Source of the DNA: Homalodisca vitripennis
Lineage: Eukaryota > Arthropoda > Insecta > Hemiptera > Cicadellidae
Length of the DNA: 64,000 bases
Assembly (NCBI RefSeq): GCF_021130785.1
Contig: NW_025778831.1
Span: 1-64,000, forward strand
Reading direction: 5' to 3'
In this document: piece by piece, positions 49,876 through 60,200 of the stretch
Position numbering within the stretch: the stretch's first letter is position 1
Layout of the letters: every line of letters begins with the position of its first letter
Made by a program: the position numbers and the translations under genes
The notes under the pieces: generated by a model
Seen by the model: only the letters and a program-made list of their open reading frames with translations
What the model was told of the DNA's origin: nothing
Databases searched by the model: none

Positions 49876-49912
49876 TGTCGAAGATAAACTAAGTTGCACA
49901 TTATTATGACAT

Positions 49913-49920
49913 AGTATATA
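49913..49920 (-). promoter_or_regulatory. TATA box of the ATPase gene
   Basis: TATATACT on the minus strand, 38 bp upstream of the ATG at 49,875. It supports the internal ATG rather than the longer frame. Confidence 0.5.
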
Positions 49921-50036
49921 AAGTAACAGAGCTGAACTGGTAGCCCTCCTGGACGTTGGAGCGCACAGCTGCATCCGCTCCCACGCAGCGGCTGGTGCAG
50001 CTGCATCCGGTCCCACGACTGCAGTTGCAGTCACAC

Positions 50037-50964
50037 TCAGTGTGTGGTGATGTCATGCTTGCTCACCCATGTGTCACTGTTTTTATCGAACCCTTGCCAT
50101 CTAACAAGTACTTTGTCTCCTTTCCGCCTCAACACTTTCTCAACTAGATATACATTACCAGTTTTGGACCTGAGGAGTTCTTGTTCATAAAACCCACCTT
50201 TCAATACTTCACCTTAGAGTCTTGTAGAATGTACGTTACGGGTTTTGTAGGTTTTATTGCATATACTGTAAATACTTCATTTGTCCAGTTAGGCAGATAA
50301 CCTTTTTTAAAAACTCCTTTGTATTTGCTAATCCTTACCTTATCGTTTAGCTTGAATTTAGTGATTTTAATTTTTTGTTTTCTTTTTGTGGTTTTGTTTA
50401 AACGGACAAGGATTTGTTTTTACGTGTTTCTGTTTTAACGTCTTTTGGTTTCATACCGATTGTTCTGTGGACATTATTATTGTACTCCTTGACTATATCA
50501 GATAGAATACTGAACCATTCGTAACTTCCACGTGTCGTGAATTTTCTATACATTTTCTCTTTTAATGTTTCTGTTTAGACGCTCTACAATAGAGCTTTTC
50601 AGATGTGAGTAGGTCGAGTAAAGGTTTATTTTATATTTGTCCATTAGCTTTTTGACGTGAGTTGTTGTACCACTCCTTACCCTGATCAGTCTGAAGGTTT
50701 TTCATCTTGTGTTTAGACAGTATAGGTTCTAGTGCATGCGCGACTTCTGCACCGGTCTTGTTTTTTAAAGGAATGGCAAAACGCAAGTTTACTAAAGCAG
50801 TTTATCATTGTCAATATATACTTGTAACCTTTGTTCACCCTTGAATACGGGATCATCTCTACTAGGTCAGCCTGGTATAGATCATTGAGTCCCTTCAGCG
50901 TAACCCTGCGTCTGGGATAGTTTTTCCTAGCCGGTTTGTGCAGTTCTTTCGCTATCGCGTCCAT
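50037..50964 (-). CDS. Polinton integrase with C-terminal chromodomain, frame-broken
   Basis: A retroviral-type DDE integrase that would insert the linear element into host DNA, making 6-bp duplications. ATG at 50,964, 34 bp below a TATAAATA box. Catalytic residues appear in order: D in YQADLVEM (near 50,865), D in LQTDQGKEW (near 50,685) and E in SSIVERLN (near 50,585). Downstream is a basic SH3-like stretch (NDKVRISKYKGVFKKGY) and then a chromodomain-like segment with YLVEKVLRR and VLVRWQGF at about 50,060-50,150. Slips occur near 50,770, 50,655, 50,570, 50,395 and 50,215. No N-terminal HHCC zinc finger is seen. The stop is at 50,037-50,039. The chromodomain suggests targeting to methylated histone tails, known from chromoviral integrases. 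Confidence 0.82.
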
Positions 50965-50997
50965 CTTTCAAAATGAAGAAAAAAATCTGTATACCGG

Positions 50998-51005
50998 TAT
51001 TTATA
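50998..51005 (-). promoter_or_regulatory. TATA box of the integrase gene
   Basis: TATAAATA on the minus strand, 34 bp before the integrase ATG at 50,964, so the leader can be only a few bases. Confidence 0.55.
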
Positions 51006-51025
51006 TTAGTCTAAGTGGTGTGGTT

Positions 51026-51138
51026 TGGAACACCCACATCGAACACTCGCATGCTCGATGCCCAGGTTAAACAGTATTTGATTTTTAGGGCCAGTCCAGA
51101 AGTAACTGGTTGTCGCCCGGTGACCAAATACTGTCCCA
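51026..51138 (-). ncRNA. Candidate structured RNA element, copy 2 (3' of the BC-box gene)
   Basis: Read on the minus strand, this 113-nt element starts TGGGACA and ends TGTTCCA; relative to copy 1, the outer pair changes from C-G to T-A. A 9-bp stem (51,072-51,080 with 51,125-51,133) encloses a CCAGT/ACTGG hairpin. The linker TTTAACCTGGG is identical to copy 1, and the last hairpin pairs 51,037-51,042 (CATCGA) with 51,055-51,060 (TCGATG). It lies 12 nt beyond the stop codon of the upstream gene, in sense orientation, and before the integrase TATA box. Confidence 0.5.
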
Positions 51139-51149
51139 TCCCTTGTTGC

Positions 51150-51518
51150 TTAGACAATGGAATAATCGCACATGCAACGCCCGGTCCTATAGTAAAAGAG
51201 CCGATTGTTACACGATGTGCACTCCCATAAACTACGCATTGTGTAAAATGTATCTTCCGTGAAGTAATACGCGGTCGACGATTCTTTTTGCCAAACAGCT
51301 GAACGGTCTCGAGCACACATATGACAAAGTCTGCGTAGTCCGCGTCCGTCGTAAACTTCTTTGTATCTGACTACCAATTCAAAGCAGTATTCAAGATGTT
51401 TAGATTTAATTTCCCGACGGATGGATTCGGGGATCTGGTTATATCGTAAGAAGTCAATACGGTGTTGGGCAATTTGCCGCAGACAAAGATCATAGAGGCT
51501 CTTTGGGTTCCACGCCAT
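51150..51518 (-). CDS. Small protein with SOCS/BC-box-like motif and zinc ribbon
   Basis: 122 residues, unbroken, ATG at 51,518. Residues about 6-15 read SLYDLCLRQI, which fits the Elongin B/C-binding BC box (S/T/P-L-x-x-x-C-x-x-x-hydrophobic). Just after it comes YNQIPESIRREI, where a Cullin box would sit, though LPxP is not exact. The second half has CHMC, CTSCNNRLFYY and CMCD, arranged as a possible zinc-binding fold. The sum suggests a substrate adaptor for a Cullin-RING ubiquitin ligase; this would be a host-interaction gene. It is followed by structured RNA copy 2. Function is inferred, and similarity to other Polinton proteins is from memory only. Confidence 0.5.
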   Translation of the reverse strand: MAWNPKSLYDLCLRQIAQHRIDFLRYNQIPESIRREIKSKHLEYCFELVVRYKEVYDGRGLRRLCHMCARDRSAVWQKESSTAYYFTEDTFYTMRSLWECTSCNNRLFYYRTGRCMCDYSIV

Positions 51519-51559
51519 GATTGAGAATGAAGTGCTCTCCCACCACCACCACTGCCTCC

Positions 51560-52200
51560 ACGGTTACTCTCCCACCACCACCGACTCCCCCACTGAGACC
51601 TCACACTTTGCACAAATATAGGTGTTTTACAGCAATATTTACAATTTTACAGTAATATCAACACTATATACATTTGTAATTTGTCATGGCTGAACCGGTC
51701 CATCGCTATCTCCCACACATTCACACTCGATCCCAAGGAATTATGGGGTTTAGTCCACCTGAAGGATCACATTCAAACCCCAAGGCCACGAACCTCTCGG
51801 CACATTCACGGCAAGAGTACATCTATGGGGTTTAGCCCGCCTCGTTGCCACACACATTCATACATGATCCCAAGGAATTATGGAGTTTAGGCCACCTGAA
51901 GGATCGCAACCACTCTGTCCGGGACCTCAGAGCCCATACACACACACACTCAGGCTTTTGGGTCTGCGAGGGCCGGTAGCAAGCACAGCGACAGGAAAGT
52001 CAGTGGACGCTGTGTGGTAGTGGGGGTACGCGGTTGCGAGGAGAGCGTTCAGTCTCGGTCAGTGATGGAGGAGAAGCAGCATCTACTCGAGCAATCGCGG
52101 GAGAAGTTAAAGAGGATGAGGGGGGAAAAGCATTGACCTACGAAGGTTATTGTTTGTGGTGTCTGTGTTTAGAAGAGTGAAGGAGGCTGTATTTACACCT
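51560..52200. repeat. Intergenic region with 40-bp direct repeats
   Basis: No convincing gene. A 40-bp sequence starting GATCCCAAGGAATTATGG and ending CCACCTGAAGGATC occurs at 51,729-51,768 and 51,866-51,905 with two mismatches. A partial third copy of the core (TATGGGGTTTAG) is near 51,823. The core GGRGTTTAG(G/T)CC also occurs in the 39.6-39.7 kb intergenic region. A 23-codon plus-strand frame at about 52,064 has nothing to support it. Confidence 0.6.
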
Positions 52201-52222
52201 ACTGTAAGTATACTATAATATA

Positions 52223-55200
52223 CTAATATTTAGAAACTTTACTATAGCCATACGGTAGTGTCTCATACTCTCCTTCCCGCTTACGCTTAGGACCAGTAAT
52301 TTTAAATAGTTTAGTCTCTTCTACGGTAACTATGTTTTTGTCTTTTGTCCGTCTAATACGGTTTTCTGTTATTTCTAGAGTTGGATCCGTTTCACTAAGC
52401 ACCATTTCTTTTAATTTTTCAAAATTTAGACGTTTACTAGTTTTTTAAATTTAGAGTGAGACCTTTTATTTTACAGACTTCAACTAACGAATTTTTATTT
52501 GTGGACCACACTAAGTAGGCATAGGTTTTAGGACCACCAGAAACGAATTCTACAATGTATGACCCGGGACCGTAGTCGACCAACTCATCGGTCATCTCCC
52601 CGAGGTAGTCACCGGTAGGAACTTTATACATGCCGTTTTTTATGTATGTACAGTACACTGTCTGTGTCATAGTAAAGGACTTGAGATTGTAGCTGTTCCA
52701 AGTGTTCATACAGTTTTAACCTCGCGTGAGATGTGGTTAAAAGCGGCCAAGACGACGTTGACGGTTCTGAGGGACTCGCTAACCTCTTCTATGTTTTGCC
52801 AATTTACGAGGAGAACCTCTTCGTTAATTTCTTGAACCGTATTTACTTGTGTCCCGGGGCTGGTTAGTAGTTTGAAAAAATGTGTCGGGTGATCGTATTA
52901 TCGATGTCTTTGTCTGGTTCTCTCTCTGTCCGAATTTTCCCCAAAACGAATTTAGCATTAATTTCGCGAGGGAGCGAAGACCCGCGTTCTTTTCAATTTT
53001 TGTTTGGTCAAGTCTGATACCTTCATGTTCAAAATATTTTTTAATGTACGTTTCTTTGTCCTGATCAGTGAGACACCAGGAAGGGTAGCCCGATGCCTCC
53101 TGTTTAATTTTTAGAAATTTATTTACAAAGTCTGTGAAGAGTCCGCCATCCTCATAGGTCACTACCTCGTATTCCCATTAATTCGTACATTTCTAAAATG
53201 GTATAGCCTTTTTCTACAGCTTTTCTAATTTCCTGCATCGTCCATGTCCCTGTCAATGCTCTCTCTTCCGTGGTGTGGGCACAGTCACCCGAGTACATGT
53301 CCTCCCCACACGTCCTACATAAAACAAACATTAATTTATCGTTCATGCGTGTAGGGAGAACCGGGTGGTACAACTTTAGCGGGGGCAGGACTTTACATTT
53401 AAGAAGACCTTCAGCCTGCATGCCTCGCCCCCCTTACATTCTCTGTCACCCACATAGATTTTAGGATGAGATTTTACATACATTTTAAATTTATTAACAA
53501 AAGGATAGAGAGAGCATACGTCCACATACTGTATAGACTCCCCCTCTGCACACTTGTGGTATGTTCTTGCGTTGCCTGTTCTACCACCAAAGAAGGCGTC
53601 TCTTGGATTAAGTGGGAGCGTGTTTAGAATTGGTAATGAATTTAGGTATGCCAATCTAGGATCTTTTTTCATTTTCTTAAATTCACACTCCCACATCTCG
53701 ATAACTTCGTATCCGGAATTTTGGAGTTTAGCTATTTTGGATTTGGTCCTTTCGTACCTCAGATGCAAAGAGTCTGAGGGATCGTCGGGTAAGGGCACTT
53801 CCCTCTCGTACTTGTAACATTTAGGGCACCCGTGGAAATAACAACCCTGAAAATTCATACACGCGTTCACCGTCAAAACCGTCTACTTTCATACCGGCAA
53901 TTTTGACTTCTCTTTCCCGCCCTGCATGCTGGATTCGGATGCCACGCTGATCCTCCTCCCAAGTCAGCCATTGTAAAGCGATGGGGGATTGCATGTCAAC
54001 AAGTCTGTATCCATTGTTAGGGACCAGGCCAATAGTATTGGGTTTTAAGAACTTACGTCTAAACACCAAGTTACAGGCGCTGGCTATGGTGACGGCTTCC
54101 ATGAACGGGTCTACGTTACATTCTTCGAGAAACATTGCTCTGAATTTTATACACGCCTGCGCCAATATGTCTACATCTGAAATACAATACTCAATCAGTT
54201 CTTTTTGGAAATCAAACACTACGTTTTTGTTGACCTGGTCATTATGCCAATTTTCAAAATCTGTATAACTTTTTTCGAACATCGATTCAGGGCAGTAGTA
54301 TTCCTTGGGTGGTATGGGGCCCACATAATTTTGGTTTGCCAGAGTGTTAAACAAGTGAGGGAAGTAACCCTTCTTCTTCTCTGGGGGTAGATCAAAGGCT
54401 TTGTTGAGTGCTGAGAGGGCCATGGGGAAATAGTTCAGTGAGTCGATAAATCTCACGTTTATCCAATTCCATAAGAATGACTTTAGTGCCACGCATAATT
54501 AGCTCTGGACTGAATTTTGTCTGTTCCAGTACGTATTTTAAGATGAACTGAAAATCAAAGCCCTGGCCGTTGTGAGCCATTACACAAACGTTTTTGAAAT
54601 TTTTTCTAACATCCATCACATATTCCATGAATTTAACTACAGGATCTTGTCTAAATACTCTAGTGCGGGTGCTACAATTTTCACAATTTCCACCACCGAT
54701 ACATTTGAAACAGAATTGTTGTGAGACACATAGATTTACTTTATGAACTTTTTTATCATTAATGTACTCGTCCTGTCTTGTTTCCAGATCGAAAAAGATG
54801 AATAGATAATCTTCTGTTTTGGGCTTGCCTGTGTCGACTCGCATGTAGCACTGGTGGTTTGGGGCCTTGAATTCATTACAGATTTTACAGAAAACTTCGC
54901 CGCACACATGTTTCGATTTACGCTGTTTCAGAAATACGAGTCTTTGACATTGTTTGCATTTATTAACAGATTTACACCGTTCACCCTGGTGAGCCGCGAA
55001 ACATATTTGATTTTTTAGAGTGATGTTACAATTTGGGCAAACTATTCCTCCATGCTCCTCTTTACAAGGCGGAGAGACTGTCTGGCACGCATGACAGACA
55101 TTTGAACATCTGTGTTCAGCTTTGTGGTCGTAAGGGACATGGCATGCTTCGCAGAAAAAATGGCACGCAAAAGCTGCAGTTAGGCTAGTTATTACATTAT

Positions 55201-56027
55201 AATGACCGTTATGATACAGTAGGTTAATTTTGTACAAAGCACTTTCATTATTACCGTTAAAATACACGTCCCTACCCTTACTGTTATAGTTGTAAACTGT
55301 AATATTATATTTTTTGAGGTGATCTTGAAATTTTGAAAGTTCGGGGACCCCCGCTCCCTGTTCAGAAATTTGGACCCCGACTTTAGTCATCAGTTTTTGG
55401 GCTCTAAGAGTTTGTCGCTTACCCTTGTCCTGCCTTATTGCTTTGAACTGAGGATATTTTTTGGCGTAGGCTTTTGCTACCACTATAGCTCGGGGCAGAC
55501 ACAGATTGTCCACATTTTCTATCGATACAATACCTGTTCGTGCTTTACATTCTTCGTGAAAATTATTGTACAAGCCAGGTCTTCTGAGGCCACCACTGCC
55601 TACAGGGAGATTGACACGTGTACATTCGACTTTGAACGTATCGGTAGACTTTACAGAGTCCGCGTTACTTTGAATTATCCCCCCGAAAATTTCGAAAAGG
55701 ACATCGTCTTTGACCTGATCAGCTGGTCGAAATGCCACGTAGCCCGGATCTTTACTTTTTAAATTTAGACTATGAAGTGTAAATCCGAGGTAGTCCGAAT
55801 CAGTGCAATTTGCTTTCATTTCATTTACAATTTTAGAAAATCCCGTCCTTAGCCAATCGATTTCATTAATGTTTTCAGGGAACGGGGTTGAATTTAAAGG
55901 TGGTCTTAGTACCATATACCCTGAATTTTCTCACGTAGGTCTCGTTTCTTCCTAGAATTTTTACAGGATCCAACTCCATATCCATATATACAGGTTCAGA
56001 ATCTACTTCAATATTTTCGTAAGACAT
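52223..56027 (-). CDS. Protein-primed-type family B DNA polymerase, frame-broken
   Basis: The replicase of the element, about 1,268 codons from the ATG at 56,027 (MSYENIEVD). The N-terminal third holds an OTU-like or unknown region and then a long Cys/His-rich zinc-finger segment (CEACHVPYDHKAEHRC through KICNEFKAPNHQC). Exonuclease motifs follow: Exo I FFDLET near 54,790, Exo II AHNGQGFDF near 54,560 and Exo III YCISDVD near 54,180. Polymerase motif A is YVDVCSLYPF near 53,515, motif B KLMLNSFWGKFG near 52,950 and motif C YYDTDS near 52,665. The end TLPYGY is usual for Polinton polymerases. Frame changes occur near 55,870, 54,470, 53,870, 53,410, 53,160, 52,850, 52,700 and 52,430, mostly single-base slips. 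All catalytic motifs survive, so it was recently functional or is merely mis-sequenced. Confidence 0.92.
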
Positions 56028-56039
56028 GTTTACAATATG

Positions 56040-56626
56040 GTATTATAGAAACGATATTACGTTAGAAAAGCAACTAAATGATTAAAAAGCTTAACTGCTA
56101 CTAGTAACGATAATTTCTATTTAGATTAAGAAAAATAATTACAAGAATAGTATTAACGGTAATTAAAATGAATATTAGTAAAAATATTTTAAACGTATTA
56201 GATTGAATTATTTTACTCCAGTAATATCAAAAGATCGTAATTGTTTAAATAATTGTGTAAAACTCAGAGCGACACACGTCCTATCTCCCTGACCTCCCGC
56301 ACGAATCTGACGGGAGAGAGAGGAAGGAGTGCCGGCCCTCTCAGGTTCCACCAATCAGAGCGCTTAGATACTATTTACATCCAATCAAGGACGCGCTTAT
56401 TCCAGCCAGTGGGGAAGCGCGGAATTTTCTTGTTCATAGCTGGCTAACTCAGGTCTATTTATGTTACAGACTTCCTCTGATGACGTCACCACCACATATT
56501 GCTATCTGTGTGGCGGGAGTGAAGAGTGCCAATGTGAATAGTTGTTTAGAAATAGTATAATAAATTAGTTTTTACCCAAAAATGTTTTATTTTAAACTCC
56601 TGGAACCCCTATGCTCAGCTCTAAAT
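56040..56626 (-). promoter_or_regulatory. Polymerase upstream region with CCAAT motifs and a CRE
   Basis: No gene is seen between the polymerase start and the right inverted repeat. CCAATCAGAG is at 56,351-56,360, and CCAATCAAGGACGCGCTTAT then TC at 56,381-56,402 is shared with 41,114-41,135. A perfect palindromic cAMP-response-type site TGACGTCA is at 56,481-56,488. A minus-strand ATAAATAG lies near 56,460. The combination resembles an early viral promoter, which is inference. Confidence 0.5.
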
Positions 56627-57285
56627 CATCACACAATAAGGTACGATTCGTCTTTATTTCTCTTGTTTAGTTTACCTTCCCGCCAATTTCACAATTGAGG
56701 TTATGTTCCCCTGTTCCCGCCAATTTCACAATTGAGGTTATGTTCCCCTGTTCCCGCCAATTTCACAATTGAGGTTATGTTCCCCTGTTCCCGCCAATTT
56801 CACAATTGAGGTTATGTTCTACTGTTCCCGCCAACTGGGCGCAGCCATCTAAGAAAGTGAGGTTAGGTTACCCTGTTCCCGCCAATTCATCATGGGCGCA
56901 GCCATATTGAATACGCGGGAAACCAAGAAAGTGAGGTTAGGTTCCCCTGTTCCCGCCAATTTTTCCCGCCCTCGCCGCCATATTGGAATTCCCTCCGTCC
57001 CTCGTTTCTCCCTCACCGGACCCAACAAATCACCGATTTTACCGAAAAAACAACGATTTTGACACCCCAAATCACCGATTTTACCGAAAAACACGATAAT
57101 TTCGACAGAATTTGGAACATTTTCATAGGATAAAGAGTGTGAGCAGGGAATTTCTCCCGCACATGAGGGAATTTCTCCCACACCACTATTTTTTGATCAC
57201 GTGATACATGGGCGCCGCCATCTTGGATCACGTGACCCCCTCTCGACCAATCAGAGCGCGGGGCTAGATCCGCGGGAGGTCTACT
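56627..57285 (-). repeat. Right terminal inverted repeat of the Polinton
   Basis: 659 bp, reverse complement of the left repeat and carrying the mirror set of E-box, YY1-like and E2F-like motifs. It differs from the left copy mainly in homopolymer lengths. The last bases are GGTCTACT, followed by AATAAG. Confidence 0.95.
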
Positions 57286-57291
57286 AATAAG
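57286..57291 (+). repeat. Right target-site duplication of the Polinton (AATAAG)
   Basis: Exact direct repeat of 36,541-36,546, followed by GTACAACTGTC, the continuation of the arm sequence that is uninterrupted (as reverse complement) at 6360-6382. Confidence 0.93.
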
Positions 57292-60200
57292 TACAACTGT
57301 CTGTATTTCATTATTCTGTAAGCGTTCACTCACCTTTTAAAAAAAATTTGAATTACTTAATAAAACCCATATAATATGTATAGCTGAATTAAATCTAAAA
57401 TTTAGTAAACCATTACACTCTGGGATGTGTCAAATTACCCAGTAAATAAACTTAAAATGGTATCATACAACTATATATTAAGTATCTGTTTTCCTCTCAC
57501 TCTCGCTAGAAGCATAATTCTTTTGCATATAATAAACTCCTCATGTACAAAAACAATTTTAATATGCTTAGGTCTCGGGATCAAAGGGCCACGCTACAAC
57601 TCCTCCACGTCCAATTCAAATTGGATAGTTCTCGGTCAACAACAACCAAACTTCGTGCAAGAAATGTGGAGGTGCACCATCTCGTTAGCATATCATTAGC
57701 TCGCTTCCTGGTGATTCAATGTCTTCGAGTAATATTTGGAACTTAGTGCCGCAAAAAATCTAAATACAGATTCTAGACACTGCATTAAGAGGAAGGGGAA
57801 CTTGGAGCCAAACTCAACATCCATATTGAATCACCCCTTCTCACAATAGCTACGTTATGTGTTTATAGTTTATAGTCTCTGGGCGTCTATGATGTCAAAA
57901 CGATGTAAAGAGTTCGTTTCGAGGTTCTTTATCGCAGAATTGTTTCTCTTTAGAAGAACATGACTCCAGATTCTAGGAGTCAAGTCTGTCTCAGCGTCAG
58001 GTTCCAGACGATGCACTAAGAGGAAGGTGAACTTAGAGCTAAACCCAACATCCATATTGAATCACCCCTTCTCACAATAGCTACGTTGTGTGTTTATAGT
58101 TTGTAGTCTGGGTGTCTATGATGTCAAAACGATGTAAAGACTTCGTTTTGAGCTTCTTTATAGCAGAATTGTTTCTCTTTAGAAGAACGTGACTCCAGAT
58201 TCTAGGAGTCAAAACTGTCACAGCGTCAGATTTAGACGATGCACTAAGAGGAAGGTGAACTGCAGCTAAATTCAACGAATGTACTAATGTACGAATGTAA
58301 TGAGTGAATACTTTAAATCAACGTTTCCCACTATAACTACGTTGTAAGTTATCGGATTTTTCTCAACTAGCACAAATTTAAACTTCAGACATGAATGAAA
58401 GCTTACAGACACAACTCAATCAAAACAAATAATGCTTATTCTTATAGAAAATTATGTGTATGTATAGTCCCAAAAATGACACTAAATAATGAGACAAATA
58501 ACATTGAGAGTAAGAACTTTAATTGAACACTTACTTACGTTCTTTACTTTAGTAAATACTCAAATACTTTTTATTCCTTTAAGGTAAGAATATGACTACT
58601 TAAGTATGCAACATTTAGTAACCAATAACAAGTACATTAAAGCAATGTTTTTCCTAACACTTATCACAGGACACCCTGTATATGCTGTAACGTTTATTAC
58701 CAATTATTTACGGATTTTAGGGGCAATATATTTAAATACTAAGTCTTTTTCATTTTAATCGATTTACAAAAATTATCGAATTGATAATTAATTTTAATCA
58801 ATTAATTATAGTTAGGTAAATTAGATATAAGAAATTTTATTTACTTTCGATAACAGCACAGAGGTCGGTGAAGTTAAAATTGTTGACAAAGAGAAAGAGC
58901 AGAATGTTCATTATAACATATATTTATCCTGAATCGCCTACTGTAATATATAAAATAATATATAGTAATAAATACGTTATATGCAAAAAATCCTTAACGA
59001 ACAATAAAATGAATTTGCTACTCTGAAGAATTTCAGAAATGTTCAAAATGTTACTTGCATAGTAAATATATTTTACAATATCAAATAACGTAAAACGTTG
59101 ATGTTAAATAAATCTTAAATAAACGCTGTAAAAGAAATTGGAGATATAAAAGATTTGTGTTAGCCTGAGATGAAAGCGCAGAACAAAAGAATGAAAACGT
59201 GATTAAGTTTTAGGTCAATAAATCTTGAGACTAAACTACTAAAGGGCCAAATGTGAAATATGAAAGACTCTCGATAAAACCGCTCGATCTACCACTTTAA
59301 CGTTACATCTCCGAGAGTTTGTAACATTTCCTTGATGAAGGTAAATTGCACAACTTGTCAATTTGTACAACACTGACATATTTATCTTATTTCAACATGA
59401 TTATTAGTTTTAGCTTGTGCTTTTCAATCTGTGTGAGGAAATTGCTTAAACAAATTAGCTTTTTCTACTTTCTATTCTTGATGGAAGTGAGTAGATTTTA
59501 TTACAAAAGACATTTTTTATTCTTCTACATTTAATTTATTTCAAAAGCGCTTTCGCCGGTTAAGGCGGTCACCAGTTAGATATTGTTTACATAAAGAACA
59601 TATGTATAAAATAGAAAAAATACATATGATAAAAATAGAATAAAATTTAAAACTAATTGTAAAGACCGAAAACTAATAAGTTATAAAAGAATTATGTAGA
59701 AAAATATGGTTTGCAATTCATAGTTTTGGAATGGATTTCTTCTTTTATTAATGGTATAAAAATATCACTGAAATTTTCGAAAGGTTGGGAAATACAATTA
59801 TATTTTAAAACCGTCATACGTGGTGCAAAATTTTATTTCTTTTAGTCCAGGAAGATTCTTTAAAAACTACACTTGATGATTCAAAATTTACATGGTGATT
59901 TTACTTTATGGCATGTTCAACTAATGTAGATTTTCCAATGGTTTCTTTTTTATAATTAATTGTAAATGTGTTCTTTTAGCCTCGTTTCCACTGGTCTTGA
60001 TGTTTGGCCGATATACGTCTTTTTGCATCCACAGAAAATTTTATATATTACATTCTTGGTTTCCTGTTGTTTGATTTTGTGACTTAAAAACAGTACAGAT
60101 CTTAAATTAATAATTTCTAATCTAATAATCTTACGAACATTTTCTGATGTTCCTTTTACGTAGCGAATAGTTAGAGTAGTGAGATAATTAGGATTGTATT

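Larger units (their letters stand above)
36547..57285 (-). mobile_element. Complete Polinton/Maverick (adintovirus-like) element, 20.7 kb
   Basis: This is a self-synthesising DNA transposon and virus relative. The diagnostic marks are all present: a 6-bp target duplication, 5'-AG and CT-3' ends, about 658-bp terminal inverted repeats, a B-family DNA polymerase with exonuclease motifs, a retroviral-type integrase, an A32/FtsK-type packaging ATPase, an adenain-like protease, and candidate major and minor capsid genes. It also encodes a phospholipase A2 domain, fibre-like repeats, a DUF8207-like protein, a RING protein and a BC-box protein. All recognised genes are on the minus strand. Its GC content is visibly higher than the surrounding DNA. 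Near-identity of the two ends implies recent insertion. Several genes are interrupted, mostly at homopolymers. Confidence 0.95.

Noticed and set aside
49876..50034. N-terminal GTG extension of the ATPase frame
   Set aside because: Low-complexity Ala-rich sequence upstream of a TATA box; the internal ATG at 49,875 matches the family start.
52064..52135. 23-codon plus-strand frame in the 51.6-52.2 kb intergenic region
   Set aside because: Too short, with no promoter or homologue; chance expectation.
56253..56447. 64-residue plus-strand frame between polymerase and right TIR
   Set aside because: Lies over CCAAT and promoter-like motifs, and the peptide has no recognisable feature.
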